Shown here: positions 45,297 through 53,878 of the stretch, in pieces
How the letters are laid out: every line of letters begins with the position of its first letter
Position numbering within the stretch: position 1 is the first letter of the stretch
Source of the DNA: an uncultured Flavobacteriaceae bacterium
Lineage (GTDB): Bacteria; Bacteroidota; Bacteroidia; Flavobacteriales; Flavobacteriaceae
DNA length: 64,000 nucleotides
Direction: 5' to 3'
Assembly: GCA_947500525.1 (NCBI GenBank)
Contig: CANMSH010000002.1
Span: forward strand, 124,001-188,000
The notes under the pieces: generated by a model
What the model was told of the DNA's origin: nothing
Database searches by the model: none
Seen by the model: only the letters and a program-made list of their open reading frames with translations
Program-made: the position numbers and the translations under genes

Positions 45297-45997
45297 TGAA
45301 AATTTTAGGGATTATACCAGCACGTGGAGGTTCAAAAGGAGTGCCTTTTAAAAATATAAAAGATCTAAATGGGAAACCCTTGTTACAATATACGGCCGAG
45401 GTCGCATTGAAATCTAAAAAATTATCAAGAGTAATCTTAAGTTCTGACAATAAAAAGATTATAGATGTAGCAAAGAGCATTGGATTGGATGTGCCTTTTG
45501 TAAGGCCCGTGAACTTGAGCCAAGACAAATCGCCTACTTTACCTGTGATCTTACATGCCTTAAATTTTTTAGATGAAATTCATAGTGAAGAGTACGATGC
45601 TGTTTGCTTATTGCAAGTAACTACTCCCTTTAGAACAGTAAGCTTTTTAGACACGGCAATTGAAAAATTCATTAACAGTGGGTCGGATTCTTTAATATCT
45701 ACTCAGAAGGTACCACATGAATATAATCCTCATTGGGTTTTTATGAAGGACCCTGATGAAAATTTAAAAATTTCAACTGGAGATCCTGAAATTATTAGTC
45801 GTAGACAAGAATTACCGGAGGCATATCATAGAGACGGTAGTATATACATTACAAAAGTTGAGGTTTTACAAAAACAGGAGTCTTTATATGGTAATACGAT
45901 TTGCAACATTGAATCAGATCCCGACACTTATGTCAATATTGACACTGAAAAGGATTGGGTAAAAGCAGAACAAATCGCTAAAAATTTAAACATATAA
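45296..45997 (+). CDS. neuA: CMP-nonulosonate cytidylyltransferase
   Basis: A 233-residue cytidylyltransferase that activates a nonulosonic acid with CTP. The nucleotide-binding signature is IIPARGGSKGVPFKNIKDLNGKPLL; further blocks are VILSSDN and VCLLQVTTPFRT, and the C-terminal NIESDPDTYVNIDTEKDW binds metal and substrate in the family. It may be NeuA, LegF or PseF. Its start overlaps the neuC stop by one base, and asnB begins one base after its stop, so the cassette is translationally coupled. Confidence 0.93.
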   Translation: MKILGIIPARGGSKGVPFKNIKDLNGKPLLQYTAEVALKSKKLSRVILSSDNKKIIDVAKSIGLDVPFVRPVNLSQDKSPTLPVILHALNFLDEIHSEEYDAVCLLQVTTPFRTVSFLDTAIEKFINSGSDSLISTQKVPHEYNPHWVFMKDPDENLKISTGDPEIISRRQELPEAYHRDGSIYITKVEVLQKQESLYGNTICNIESDPDTYVNIDTEKDWVKAEQIAKNLNI

Positions 45998-45998
45998 T

Positions 45999-47705
45999 AT
46001 GTGTGGAATTGCAGGGGTAATTGGGGAAAAGTCCAATAAATCTAATCTAACATTAATGCTCAAAGCTCAGCATCATAGAGGACCCGACAATACAGGAATG
46101 TGGCTAAATGATAATACCGCATTGGGCCATAACAGATTGTCGATTATAGATTTGTCTGAAGAAGCAAATCAGCCTTTCATTGATAGTGCTAATAGATATG
46201 TGTTAACCTACAATGGAGAAATTTATAATTACATCGAACTAAAAGAAGAATTAGAATCTAGTTACAATTTTGTGACGAACTCTGACTCTGAAGTACTATT
46301 AGCAGCTTTTATAAAGTGGGGTAAAAACTGTTTAAGTAAATTAAATGGTATGTTCTCATTCGCCATTTACGATACTCATACGAATGTTTTGTTTGCTGCA
46401 CGTGATAGATTTGGAGTGAAACCTTTTTATTATGTAAATGATGAAGATACATTTTATTTTTCTTCCGAAATCAAAGCGTTAATGGCTGTTGGAGTAGTTA
46501 AAACACCTAATGAAAAAGTATGGGCTAGTTATTTCGCCTATGGTAGTTATGGGATGCCTGATGAAACCTTTTGGAACGATGTAAATCAATTACCTGGAGG
46601 TCATTATTTAGAACTAAATGATGGTGAAATATCAATTAAAAAATGGTATCACTTCGAAGAAGAGGTAAAGAAGTATAGTAAGAGAGAAAGCTTTAAGGAA
46701 GTAAAAGATAGATACACGGAATTATTACGTGATAGTATTAAACTAAGATTTCGTGCAGATGTGAATGTTGGGTTTAATATAAGTGGAGGACTTGACAGTT
46801 CGGCACTTTTAGCATTTGTTAATTTTTTCGAGGAGAGCGAGAATATAAATGCATATACATTTTATACAGATAATGAAAATTATGACGAATTACCTTGGGT
46901 AAATGATATGATATCTTTAACCAACAATCCTTTAAATAAAGTATTATTGGCTGTTGAAGATATTGATAAGAAGATTCAGTATCTTAGTTATGTTCAAGAC
47001 GAACCTTTTGGTGGAATTCCAACCATTGCATATGCTGAGATATTCAAGCAGGCTAGAAAAGATGAAATTTTAGTTTTATTGGATGGTCAGGGAATGGATG
47101 AGCAATGGGCAGGATATGATTATTATACAAAGAAAAATAATGAAACTATTCAAGGGGTCAATAGAAGTCCTTTTAGATTAAACGTTCTGAGTAATGAATT
47201 TCTTAAATTAGCAAAGAAACCATCTTATCCAACTCCTTTTAAAGATGATTTATTAGATAAACAATATCGAGATTTATTTTTCACCAAGATACCTCGGGCA
47301 TTGCGGTTTAATGATCGTGTTTCTATGGCCTCTAGTACTGAGCTAAGAGAACCATTTTTAGACTATAGGTTAGTAGAATATGCTTTTGCTCAACCATTGG
47401 AATATAAAATTAATAAAAATTCACAAAAATTTTTATTAAGAGAAATTGTATCGGAATATTTAAGTGATAGCATTACTTATGCTCCTAAGAGACCTTTACA
47501 AACACCTCAGAGAGAATGGTTAGGTGATGATTTGAAGGATTATATTGATGAACAATTAGCGTTAATTGAGCATAGCAAATATGCAAGTTGGTTCGACATG
47601 CAAGCTTTGAAGAAGGAATGGAAAAGCTACTTAGAAGGTGATAATGAATCTAGCTTTCATATTTGGCAGTGGATTAGCTTATCAAATTTAATAATTTCAG
47701 AATAA
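45999..47705 (+). CDS. asnB: Asparagine-synthase-type glutamine amidotransferase
   Basis: A 568-residue two-domain protein. The class II glutaminase domain starts with the nucleophile Cys-2 (MCGIAGVIG) and runs to about residue 190. The synthetase domain carries the ATP-binding SGGLDSSALLAF near 263 and the conserved SSTELREPFLDYRLVEYA. Classical AsnB amidates aspartate; in glycan loci relatives such as WbpS amidate uronic acids. Coupling to neuA and to a glycosyltransferase-like gene and the presence of uronate genes upstream favour a sugar substrate here, but this is inference. Confidence 0.88.
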   Translation: MCGIAGVIGEKSNKSNLTLMLKAQHHRGPDNTGMWLNDNTALGHNRLSIIDLSEEANQPFIDSANRYVLTYNGEIYNYIELKEELESSYNFVTNSDSEVLLAAFIKWGKNCLSKLNGMFSFAIYDTHTNVLFAARDRFGVKPFYYVNDEDTFYFSSEIKALMAVGVVKTPNEKVWASYFAYGSYGMPDETFWNDVNQLPGGHYLELNDGEISIKKWYHFEEEVKKYSKRESFKEVKDRYTELLRDSIKLRFRADVNVGFNISGGLDSSALLAFVNFFEESENINAYTFYTDNENYDELPWVNDMISLTNNPLNKVLLAVEDIDKKIQYLSYVQDEPFGGIPTIAYAEIFKQARKDEILVLLDGQGMDEQWAGYDYYTKKNNETIQGVNRSPFRLNVLSNEFLKLAKKPSYPTPFKDDLLDKQYRDLFFTKIPRALRFNDRVSMASSTELREPFLDYRLVEYAFAQPLEYKINKNSQKFLLREIVSEYLSDSITYAPKRPLQTPQREWLGDDLKDYIDEQLALIEHSKYASWFDMQALKKEWKSYLEGDNESSFHIWQWISLSNLIISE

Positions 47706-48955
47706 TGAGAACAATTGGAATATGGTGTGAGCATAATTTTCATGTTTACTCAGCAATACCAGTAATAGAAAAATACACGAGGAATGCTAAAGTAATTTTA
47801 TTTACGAGAGATGAGAATGTTTCTGGTCTAGTAGATTTACTAAAGTATGATAATTTTCAAATAGTAGGAATAGATAAATTCATTTTTAAACCGGCTATAT
47901 ATTTTAAACTTGTTTTTGAAATTTTGTTCGTACCTGAAAACTTTTCTTTTGTTTATAAAAATGAATTTGTGAACCGGGAAACTTTCAGAAAAAGATTCTT
48001 AAGGAAATTATTTTTTATAAAAATTTCACCTAAAAATATAAATAGAATATTTTTAAAGTGGAATAATTTTTTCTTCAAAAATAAATCGATTAATAAATAT
48101 TTCAATTTAGATTTGATGATTACAGTTACTAAAGTCCATCAATCACATTTGATACCTCATAAGGATTTTGTCCCTCATATCAATATAATGGAGAGTTGGG
48201 ACCATCCTATGAAATTCCCTTATTATATTTTTCCTAATTACTGTTTAGTTTGGAATAAAGATTTATCTATTGACACTAAGAAAACTCAACATTTAAACAA
48301 GGTTAGACAAATTGACCCATTAAAATTTAGATACATTTTTAAGTATAAAAAATGGAGTTTTGAAAAACTGAATGATGGAATTAAAAACACCATTTATAGT
48401 GATGAGTTAGATCGAATTAAAGGTCTGAATATCGTTTTATATCCAACTACAACTTCTTCTTCCGGTATTATGCATAAAGGAGAAATGAAATTTATAAAAA
48501 GCTTGTGTGAAATTTTTGAACAAACTGATTATCATCTTTATATTAAACCAAAACCTAATGCTCCTAAAGGGGATTATGATATCTTTACGGAGTATGAAAA
48601 TGTGATAGTAGGTGCTTACTCTAATAATAAAAATGGTTTAGATATGCTTGATAATAATTATCATATCTTTAGGTATTTATTATTGTGCAAATCTAATGTT
48701 GTTATTAATGTAGGTACTACATTTGCGCTAGAAGCTTCTTTGTTAGATAAAAAACTTGTTCAATTGAGGTTGAAATCGGGTGATTACTTTGGGTTTGCCG
48801 AATTTTGTAAGACCTATCACCTAAACAAGTATGTTTTATCATTGCCAGGTGTAATCAATTTTGAAGATTATAGCAAAATGTCTTTTTTAGATGAAGTTAA
48901 TAATTGTACTCATCTATTTTCAGAAAGTTTAAAAAAATGGATAACTAATTGGTGA
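47705..48955 (+). CDS. Putative GT-B-fold transferase, family not recognised
   Basis: A 416-residue protein I cannot place in a named family. It begins MRTIGIWCEHNFHVYSAIPVIEKY, like the first Rossmann strand of GT-B enzymes, has a basic, aromatic-rich middle (residues 85-145) and a C-terminal half with IVLYPTTTSSSG, YHLYIKPKPNAPKGDY and NVVINVGTTFALEASLLDKKLVQL. The last segment resembles the nucleotide-binding region of CDP-glycerol phosphotransferases and related capsule enzymes. Its ATG overlaps the asnB stop by one base. A transferase for the nonulosonate or for a phospho-substituent is a fair guess. Confidence 0.6.
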   Translation: MRTIGIWCEHNFHVYSAIPVIEKYTRNAKVILFTRDENVSGLVDLLKYDNFQIVGIDKFIFKPAIYFKLVFEILFVPENFSFVYKNEFVNRETFRKRFLRKLFFIKISPKNINRIFLKWNNFFFKNKSINKYFNLDLMITVTKVHQSHLIPHKDFVPHINIMESWDHPMKFPYYIFPNYCLVWNKDLSIDTKKTQHLNKVRQIDPLKFRYIFKYKKWSFEKLNDGIKNTIYSDELDRIKGLNIVLYPTTTSSSGIMHKGEMKFIKSLCEIFEQTDYHLYIKPKPNAPKGDYDIFTEYENVIVGAYSNNKNGLDMLDNNYHIFRYLLLCKSNVVINVGTTFALEASLLDKKLVQLRLKSGDYFGFAEFCKTYHLNKYVLSLPGVINFEDYSKMSFLDEVNNCTHLFSESLKKWITNW

Positions 48956-48990
48956 TTTTTTTGCAGACTTAAATCATAAAATATTTTCTA

Positions 48991-50049
48991 ATGATAAAAA
49001 AAAATATTGATGAAGAATATAGACTCTTAAAATTATTGAAACTTAAAAAAAGTCTTGAAAACAGGTTTCTTAATCAGGAATTTTCTTTAGGATTGAACTC
49101 GATTAAGTTTAAAATTAAATGTATCCTGATAACGCATAAGCCATCTGTGTTTTTCATGAGTAAGACTATCGATATTATAAACTTAATTGAAAGGATATTA
49201 AATAAGAGCTTTGCTAAGTTTAAAAATAATGGAGAAACTTTTGAGATTAAAAATGTTAATTCCTTATATGGAAAACAGCACCCCCATTTTTTTGAAAAAC
49301 TGTTTCAGTTTAATGAAGAATTAGAAAAATATAATGCGAATCTAATTATACATGGTAGTTATTCAGATAATACGTTCATTAGTTATTCGGATATAGATTT
49401 AGTTATTATAGGGACTTTATCTAATGAAATTGCTGAGATAAGAAAGGCGATCGAGAATTATATATTGAAAATTGATCCTTTACAACATCATGGCGTATTT
49501 TTTATAAATGCAAATAGCTTTAAGAATTACTGGTTGATGGACTTACCTTTTGCAACATTAAAAAAGTCTTTAGTCTTTTCAAAAAATAAAGACCTTGAAT
49601 TAAATATTGATAACTTTTTTATTGAAAAATATGGCTCCTCTATTTGGATTTCAGAGTTTGCTAAAAGATATCCCGATTTACCCATTACATCCGATAGTGG
49701 TGTTTTTTTTGTCAAAAGGTTTTTATCAGAACTTATGCTGATTCCTGTCTTGATGTTAGCATGCAATGAAATTTTTGTTTATAAAGCTGATTCCTTTGAA
49801 ATAGCTAAAGATTATTATTCGAGTATCGCTTGGAAATGTATTGAGATCTCTAGTTTCATTAGAGGTGAATGGAATCAAGGGGAAATACACTCAAATTATA
49901 GTCTCTTAAGAGACAGTTTACGAGTAAGTCAAATTGAAGAGCATACTTACTTTAAAGATGTTGTTGATTTGAATAGTTTTGCTCTAGAAGATTTCAAAAA
50001 GCATTATGAAGTTTTTATTAAAGAAACTAATGATCTATTAAAAAAATAG
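48991..50049 (+). CDS. Nucleotidyltransferase-fold protein 1
   Basis: A 352-residue protein with a Polβ-type nucleotidyltransferase signature: HGSYSDNTFISYSDIDLVII, giving Gly-122/Ser-123 and the acid pair Asp-134/Asp-136. The third acidic residue expected on the next strand is not evident: the aligned segment reads HHGVFFI with Gly-168. The N-terminal 80 residues are basic and helical; the C-terminal half is mostly helical. It is the first of two such genes, with 5 bases between them. No HEPN partner is seen. Acting on a sugar, phosphate or lipid carrier is possible; the role is unknown. Confidence 0.72.
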   Translation: MIKKNIDEEYRLLKLLKLKKSLENRFLNQEFSLGLNSIKFKIKCILITHKPSVFFMSKTIDIINLIERILNKSFAKFKNNGETFEIKNVNSLYGKQHPHFFEKLFQFNEELEKYNANLIIHGSYSDNTFISYSDIDLVIIGTLSNEIAEIRKAIENYILKIDPLQHHGVFFINANSFKNYWLMDLPFATLKKSLVFSKNKDLELNIDNFFIEKYGSSIWISEFAKRYPDLPITSDSGVFFVKRFLSELMLIPVLMLACNEIFVYKADSFEIAKDYYSSIAWKCIEISSFIRGEWNQGEIHSNYSLLRDSLRVSQIEEHTYFKDVVDLNSFALEDFKKHYEVFIKETNDLLKK

Positions 50050-50054
50050 CAGCA

Positions 50055-51134
50055 ATGATTTTTAGAAAAGTGGTTGGCATAATAAATTCTGTGGAAATAA
50101 AATTGTATGAAAAGTTAATTTCAAAATATGTCGAAAAAGTAAAACATGTTGATGGTGTAAAAGCCATTATGCAAATGGGTAGCTTTACTGCCCCAGGTTT
50201 GAGCGATATTGATATTATTGTTGTTGTTGATAATGATAATTTCCCTAAATGGGAAGATATTAGTATCAAGCTATTGTTGAAAGAAGAGAAAGGGTATGAG
50301 GTGATAGCGCATGATGTTTTTGTGTACCCAGAATATCTATCGAATTATATAGAAGGACTTTTTTATATTGATAGAAAAATAATGCTATATGGGGAAGAAA
50401 TAGGAGGAAAGCTTCCTGCGAAAATGATCGAAGAATTAAAGTTAATTCTGTCGTTTGAGTACACAATTAATAGGCTCGAAATTTTGGCAATGATGGTCAG
50501 CTCAACTCAAATAAATATTAGAGAAATTTTATTGTATATAAGTACTTTACGTCATACCTACACACTATTGAATAGTTTTAAGATAATAGATGATGAAGAG
50601 TGTGAAAGACGTATTGCCGAAATAGAGAATTTGAGATTATTGTCGATTGATAATGGTGATATAGCGTTTAAAGAGGGGTTAAGCCAATGGATATTGCCTA
50701 GCTATGAAGCTGTTTACGAAAGTGTATTACTTCTAGGCGAAAAATTAAACTATAGAAGTGTAAAACCAAAAAAATGGGTTTTAAATTATAAAAAATTAGT
50801 TGTGGATACAGATACTGTTCCCGCTGCTGTAACTTTTTTTACTAAAAATGATAAATTGAATAAAAAGTTTCGGGGAAAGGTTTTGGTTGAGGCTATGCCG
50901 AGTCTAGTTCATAATCATGTTGATCAGTATAAAAAAATGAAAGAAAAGAACAAAAATGATTTTGAAGAACTTGATGCAATACATTTGCGATATCAACTCG
51001 CGATTTGCCACAAGAAATTTATCAAACAATCTGGATATCCACTGGCGAAAAGTTATATAATCATTGAGAATGAACGACCAAGACTTCAAGATATAATCAA
51101 AGAAGCCTTTTTAACTATTTTATCTATCACTTGA
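50055..51134 (+). CDS. Nucleotidyltransferase-fold protein 2
   Basis: A 359-residue protein with its own nucleotidyltransferase signature: MGSFTAPGLSDIDIIVVVD (Gly-42, Ser-43, Asp-51, Asp-53) and a probable third acid Asp-87 in AHDVFVY, so the catalytic triad looks complete. After the short α/β domain comes a long helical region (residues 125-240) and a basic C-terminus. It is only distantly like the preceding protein. The position between a glycosyltransferase-like gene and a flippase suggests a step in building or decorating the repeat unit. No substrate can be named. Confidence 0.74.
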   Translation: MIFRKVVGIINSVEIKLYEKLISKYVEKVKHVDGVKAIMQMGSFTAPGLSDIDIIVVVDNDNFPKWEDISIKLLLKEEKGYEVIAHDVFVYPEYLSNYIEGLFYIDRKIMLYGEEIGGKLPAKMIEELKLILSFEYTINRLEILAMMVSSTQINIREILLYISTLRHTYTLLNSFKIIDDEECERRIAEIENLRLLSIDNGDIAFKEGLSQWILPSYEAVYESVLLLGEKLNYRSVKPKKWVLNYKKLVVDTDTVPAAVTFFTKNDKLNKKFRGKVLVEAMPSLVHNHVDQYKKMKEKNKNDFEELDAIHLRYQLAICHKKFIKQSGYPLAKSYIIIENERPRLQDIIKEAFLTILSIT

Positions 51135-51142
51135 ATAGTAAG

Positions 51143-52606
51143 ATGAAAACGCTACTCAATCTTTTTTCTCTTAAACTATTAGCATCATTGTTGGCTTTAG
51201 GTTATTCTATCCTACAAGTAAAATACTTTGGAGCTTCTCGTTCTATAGAAATTTATTTTGCAGCACAAAGCTTGGTATATTTAGTGACGTCTTTAAGTCA
51301 AGGAGGACAATTGTCAGAAGTGTTTTTGCCTGAATTTCACAAGTTGAATAATATAAAAGTTGGATTGGGGTTTGACGCTCTAAATGTCGTGATTAATAGA
51401 ATGCTTCTTTTTGGAAGTATTTTAATTCTAATGGTCTTTATTTTCGCACCTTTTCTTGTCAATATTATGGTGCCTGGATTTTCCGCTGATGATAAAGAAT
51501 TGACGACCTTATTATTCAGAGTCTTGCTACCTTACCTTTTTCTTCAGTTGGTTAATTCTTTTTTTATCACGGTTTTAAATGCAGAAAAAAAATTCGGAAG
51601 AGCTGAATTCCTTGGCTTAACAAATACACTTGTAAATATATTGTCATTAATAGTACTTTACCCCTTCATCAAATTATGGGCGCTAATTGTTTCATTATTG
51701 CTGGGTAAGATTATTGAGTTTGTCTTCTATAGTTGGCAACTATATAAAATGAAATATAAATTTAGATTCTTATTATCAACTCCTGCTTTCGATCACATGT
51801 CTTTTTTCAAAACTATGCAAAGTACTTTTCTGTATGTTGGCGCAACTCAATTTTATAGTATTGTTTTAACAGCGAGTATTTCATTTTTACCGGAAGGAAC
51901 TTTTGCCATTTTTAAATATGTACAAAATTTAGCGAATAAAGTAAAAGGATTGCTGATTCAACCTTTTTTGACCATATTCTTTACCCAGTATTCTGCTCTA
52001 TTGCAGAAATCTAAATCAGTGGCAAAAGAGTTTGGTAAGAATATTACAGGTATATTAAATGTAAATTGTATTGCAATTATTGGTGTAATTTTATTAGGAG
52101 ACATTGTAATTGAAATCCTTTGGGGAGGTAAAAAGTTTGATAGCGAAAATGTAAAGTTGTCATACGTATTTTTGTTATTTAACATTTTTGCTGTTTTAAT
52201 TGGTAGTATTGGTAGTATTTATAGAAAGATGAGTGTTGCCAATGATAAGGCAAAAAAGCTTTATTTATTTTGGGTGATATCTCAGGTAGTATCTGCTTTC
52301 TTATCATATGTTTTAATAAGATTTTTCAAAATTAATGGGTTGTATTTTATTATACCTATTAATGCATTGTTAATGGCGCTACCAAGTTATTTCATTTACT
52401 TAAAAACGAATAATCCAATACGGTATTATTTTCTTAATAGTCAGAATATACTTTCACTTCTTTTAATTTTGATTGCAATAGTTATCAAATATCATTTTTT
52501 TGAGTATTTCGATTCTTGGGTTGTGAATTTTTCATTATTGGTACTTGTTTTTATAGGACTGTCATTTTATCCATTAAATAGAATATATAGAACTTTTAAA
52601 AGTTAA
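51143..52606 (+). CDS. MurJ-like polysaccharide flippase
   Basis: A 487-residue membrane protein with about 12-14 hydrophobic segments, of the MOP exporter superfamily. The stretch FAPFLVNIMVPGFSADDKELTTLLFRVLLPYLFLQ is strongly reminiscent of MurJ, the lipid II flippase, more than of usual Wzx proteins. In this locus it most likely flips the undecaprenyl-linked repeat unit. A TTG at 51,131 overlapping the previous stop would add four residues; ATG 51,143 is the simpler choice. No other Wzx candidate is in the window, though the locus continues beyond the right edge. Confidence 0.85.
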   Translation: MKTLLNLFSLKLLASLLALGYSILQVKYFGASRSIEIYFAAQSLVYLVTSLSQGGQLSEVFLPEFHKLNNIKVGLGFDALNVVINRMLLFGSILILMVFIFAPFLVNIMVPGFSADDKELTTLLFRVLLPYLFLQLVNSFFITVLNAEKKFGRAEFLGLTNTLVNILSLIVLYPFIKLWALIVSLLLGKIIEFVFYSWQLYKMKYKFRFLLSTPAFDHMSFFKTMQSTFLYVGATQFYSIVLTASISFLPEGTFAIFKYVQNLANKVKGLLIQPFLTIFFTQYSALLQKSKSVAKEFGKNITGILNVNCIAIIGVILLGDIVIEILWGGKKFDSENVKLSYVFLLFNIFAVLIGSIGSIYRKMSVANDKAKKLYLFWVISQVVSAFLSYVLIRFFKINGLYFIIPINALLMALPSYFIYLKTNNPIRYYFLNSQNILSLLLILIAIVIKYHFFEYFDSWVVNFSLLVLVFIGLSFYPLNRIYRTFKS

Positions 52607-52625
52607 AATGGATTCTTCGTTTATG

Positions 52626-52659
52626 TTGACAAGAATGCGTATAATTTATTGTAATTTTG
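52626..52659 (+). promoter_or_regulatory. Internal promoter before wecB
   Basis: TTG at 52,626-52,628 and TAATTTTG at 52,652-52,659, spaced 23 bases, fit the -33/-7 pattern in the 106-base gap after the flippase gene. The leader to the TTG start at 52,713 is about 48 nt. Confidence 0.48.
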
Positions 52660-52712
52660 TTACGTTATAAGCGTTAAATTTAAAATAGAAACTTCTTAAC
52701 ATTCATAATATA

Positions 52713-53837
52713 TTGAAAAAGATACTTATAGTATTTGGTACCAGACCAGAAGCAATAAAAATGGCTCCAGTAGTTGAGGCTTTTAGAAACGATAATGTCC
52801 ATTTCGAGACGAAAGTTTGTGTTACCGGACAGCATCGCGAAATGCTTGATCAGGTGTTAGATTTCTTTTCCATAATTCCTGAATTTGATTTGAATCTAAT
52901 GAAACCAAATCAAAGCTTACATGAATTAACCGCTAATATCATACTAGAATTTAAAAATGTACTCGAGGTTTTTACTCCCGATTATGTATTTGTGCATGGC
53001 GATACCACTACAAGTATGGCGGTCGCATTAACTTCTTTTTATGCTGGTATCAAAGTATGCCATGTTGAAGCTGGATTAAGAACGAATGATAAGTACTCTC
53101 CCTTCCCTGAGGAAATAAATCGACAAATAACAGGAAGGATTGCCGATTTTCACTTTGCACCAACAGAAAGTTCGAGACAAAACTTACTGAAAGAAAATGT
53201 AGAAGACGCTAAGGTGTTTGTTACTGGTAATACAGTTATTGATGCGTTGTTAAAAGGGAAGAAAATAATTGCCCAAAACGTATTTTCGTCTGTTGAAGAA
53301 TTAAAATCTATATGTGGTAGTGAAAATGAGTTTATTTTAGTTACTGGGCATAGAAGAGAAAATCATGGTAAAGGCTTTGATAATATAATCTTAGCATTAA
53401 AAGACATCGCCAGACGATATCCTACGATTAATATTGTGTATCCAGTGCATCTTAACCCTAAAGTTAAAGGGCCAGTCGAAAAGGAGTTAAGCGGTATTCC
53501 GAATGTTAAACTAATTTTGCCACAACCTTATGAAGCGTTTATATGGTTAATGGATAATTGTAAATTAATCATAACCGATAGTGGAGGTGTTCAAGAAGAA
53601 GCGCCAAGTTTGGGAAAACCAGTTTTAGTAATGCGTGATACAACTGAAAGACCAGAGGCTGTTGAAGCAGGAACGGTGATTTTAGTGGGTACTAACAAAG
53701 AAATGATAGTTGCCAAAACTGTGGAGTTAATTGAAAATGATGAGAAATATAAATCTATGAGTACGCTCAATAATCCATATGGAGATGGTGTTGCTGCTGC
53801 TGAAATTTTTGATGTACTTAAAAAATCAGAACTATAG
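52713..53837 (+). CDS. wecB: UDP-N-acetylglucosamine 2-epimerase, non-hydrolysing
   Basis: A 374-residue GT-B-fold epimerase interconverting UDP-GlcNAc and UDP-ManNAc. Family blocks: VFGTRPEAIKMAPV, TGQHREMLDQVL, VHGDTTTSMAVALTSFYAGIKVCHVEAGLRT (given in part), PFPEEINRQ, TGHRREN, DSGGVQEEAPSLGKPVLVMRDTTERPE in part. The only start that keeps the canonical N-terminus is TTG 52,713; the first in-frame ATG falls after GTRPEAIK. It can provide UDP-ManNAc, possibly as substrate for the dehydrogenase at 39,276 or directly for a transferase. Confidence 0.95.
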   Translation: MKKILIVFGTRPEAIKMAPVVEAFRNDNVHFETKVCVTGQHREMLDQVLDFFSIIPEFDLNLMKPNQSLHELTANIILEFKNVLEVFTPDYVFVHGDTTTSMAVALTSFYAGIKVCHVEAGLRTNDKYSPFPEEINRQITGRIADFHFAPTESSRQNLLKENVEDAKVFVTGNTVIDALLKGKKIIAQNVFSSVEELKSICGSENEFILVTGHRRENHGKGFDNIILALKDIARRYPTINIVYPVHLNPKVKGPVEKELSGIPNVKLILPQPYEAFIWLMDNCKLIITDSGGVQEEAPSLGKPVLVMRDTTERPEAVEAGTVILVGTNKEMIVAKTVELIENDEKYKSMSTLNNPYGDGVAAAEIFDVLKKSEL

Positions 53838-53878
53838 AAAAGAGGACTGAATAGAATAAACGGTTAAGAAAGATCATT

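Noticed and set aside
43129-45997. Calling the nonulosonate cassette legionaminic or pseudaminic acid synthesis
   Set aside because: The dehydratase and aminotransferase genes that define those pathways are not in the window, so only a general nonulosonate call is safe.
48991-51134. The two nucleotidyltransferase-fold genes as an MNT/HEPN toxin-antitoxin pair
   Set aside because: Both proteins are about 355 residues, both have the nucleotidyltransferase motif, no HEPN RxxxxH protein is beside them, and they are embedded in a glycan locus.
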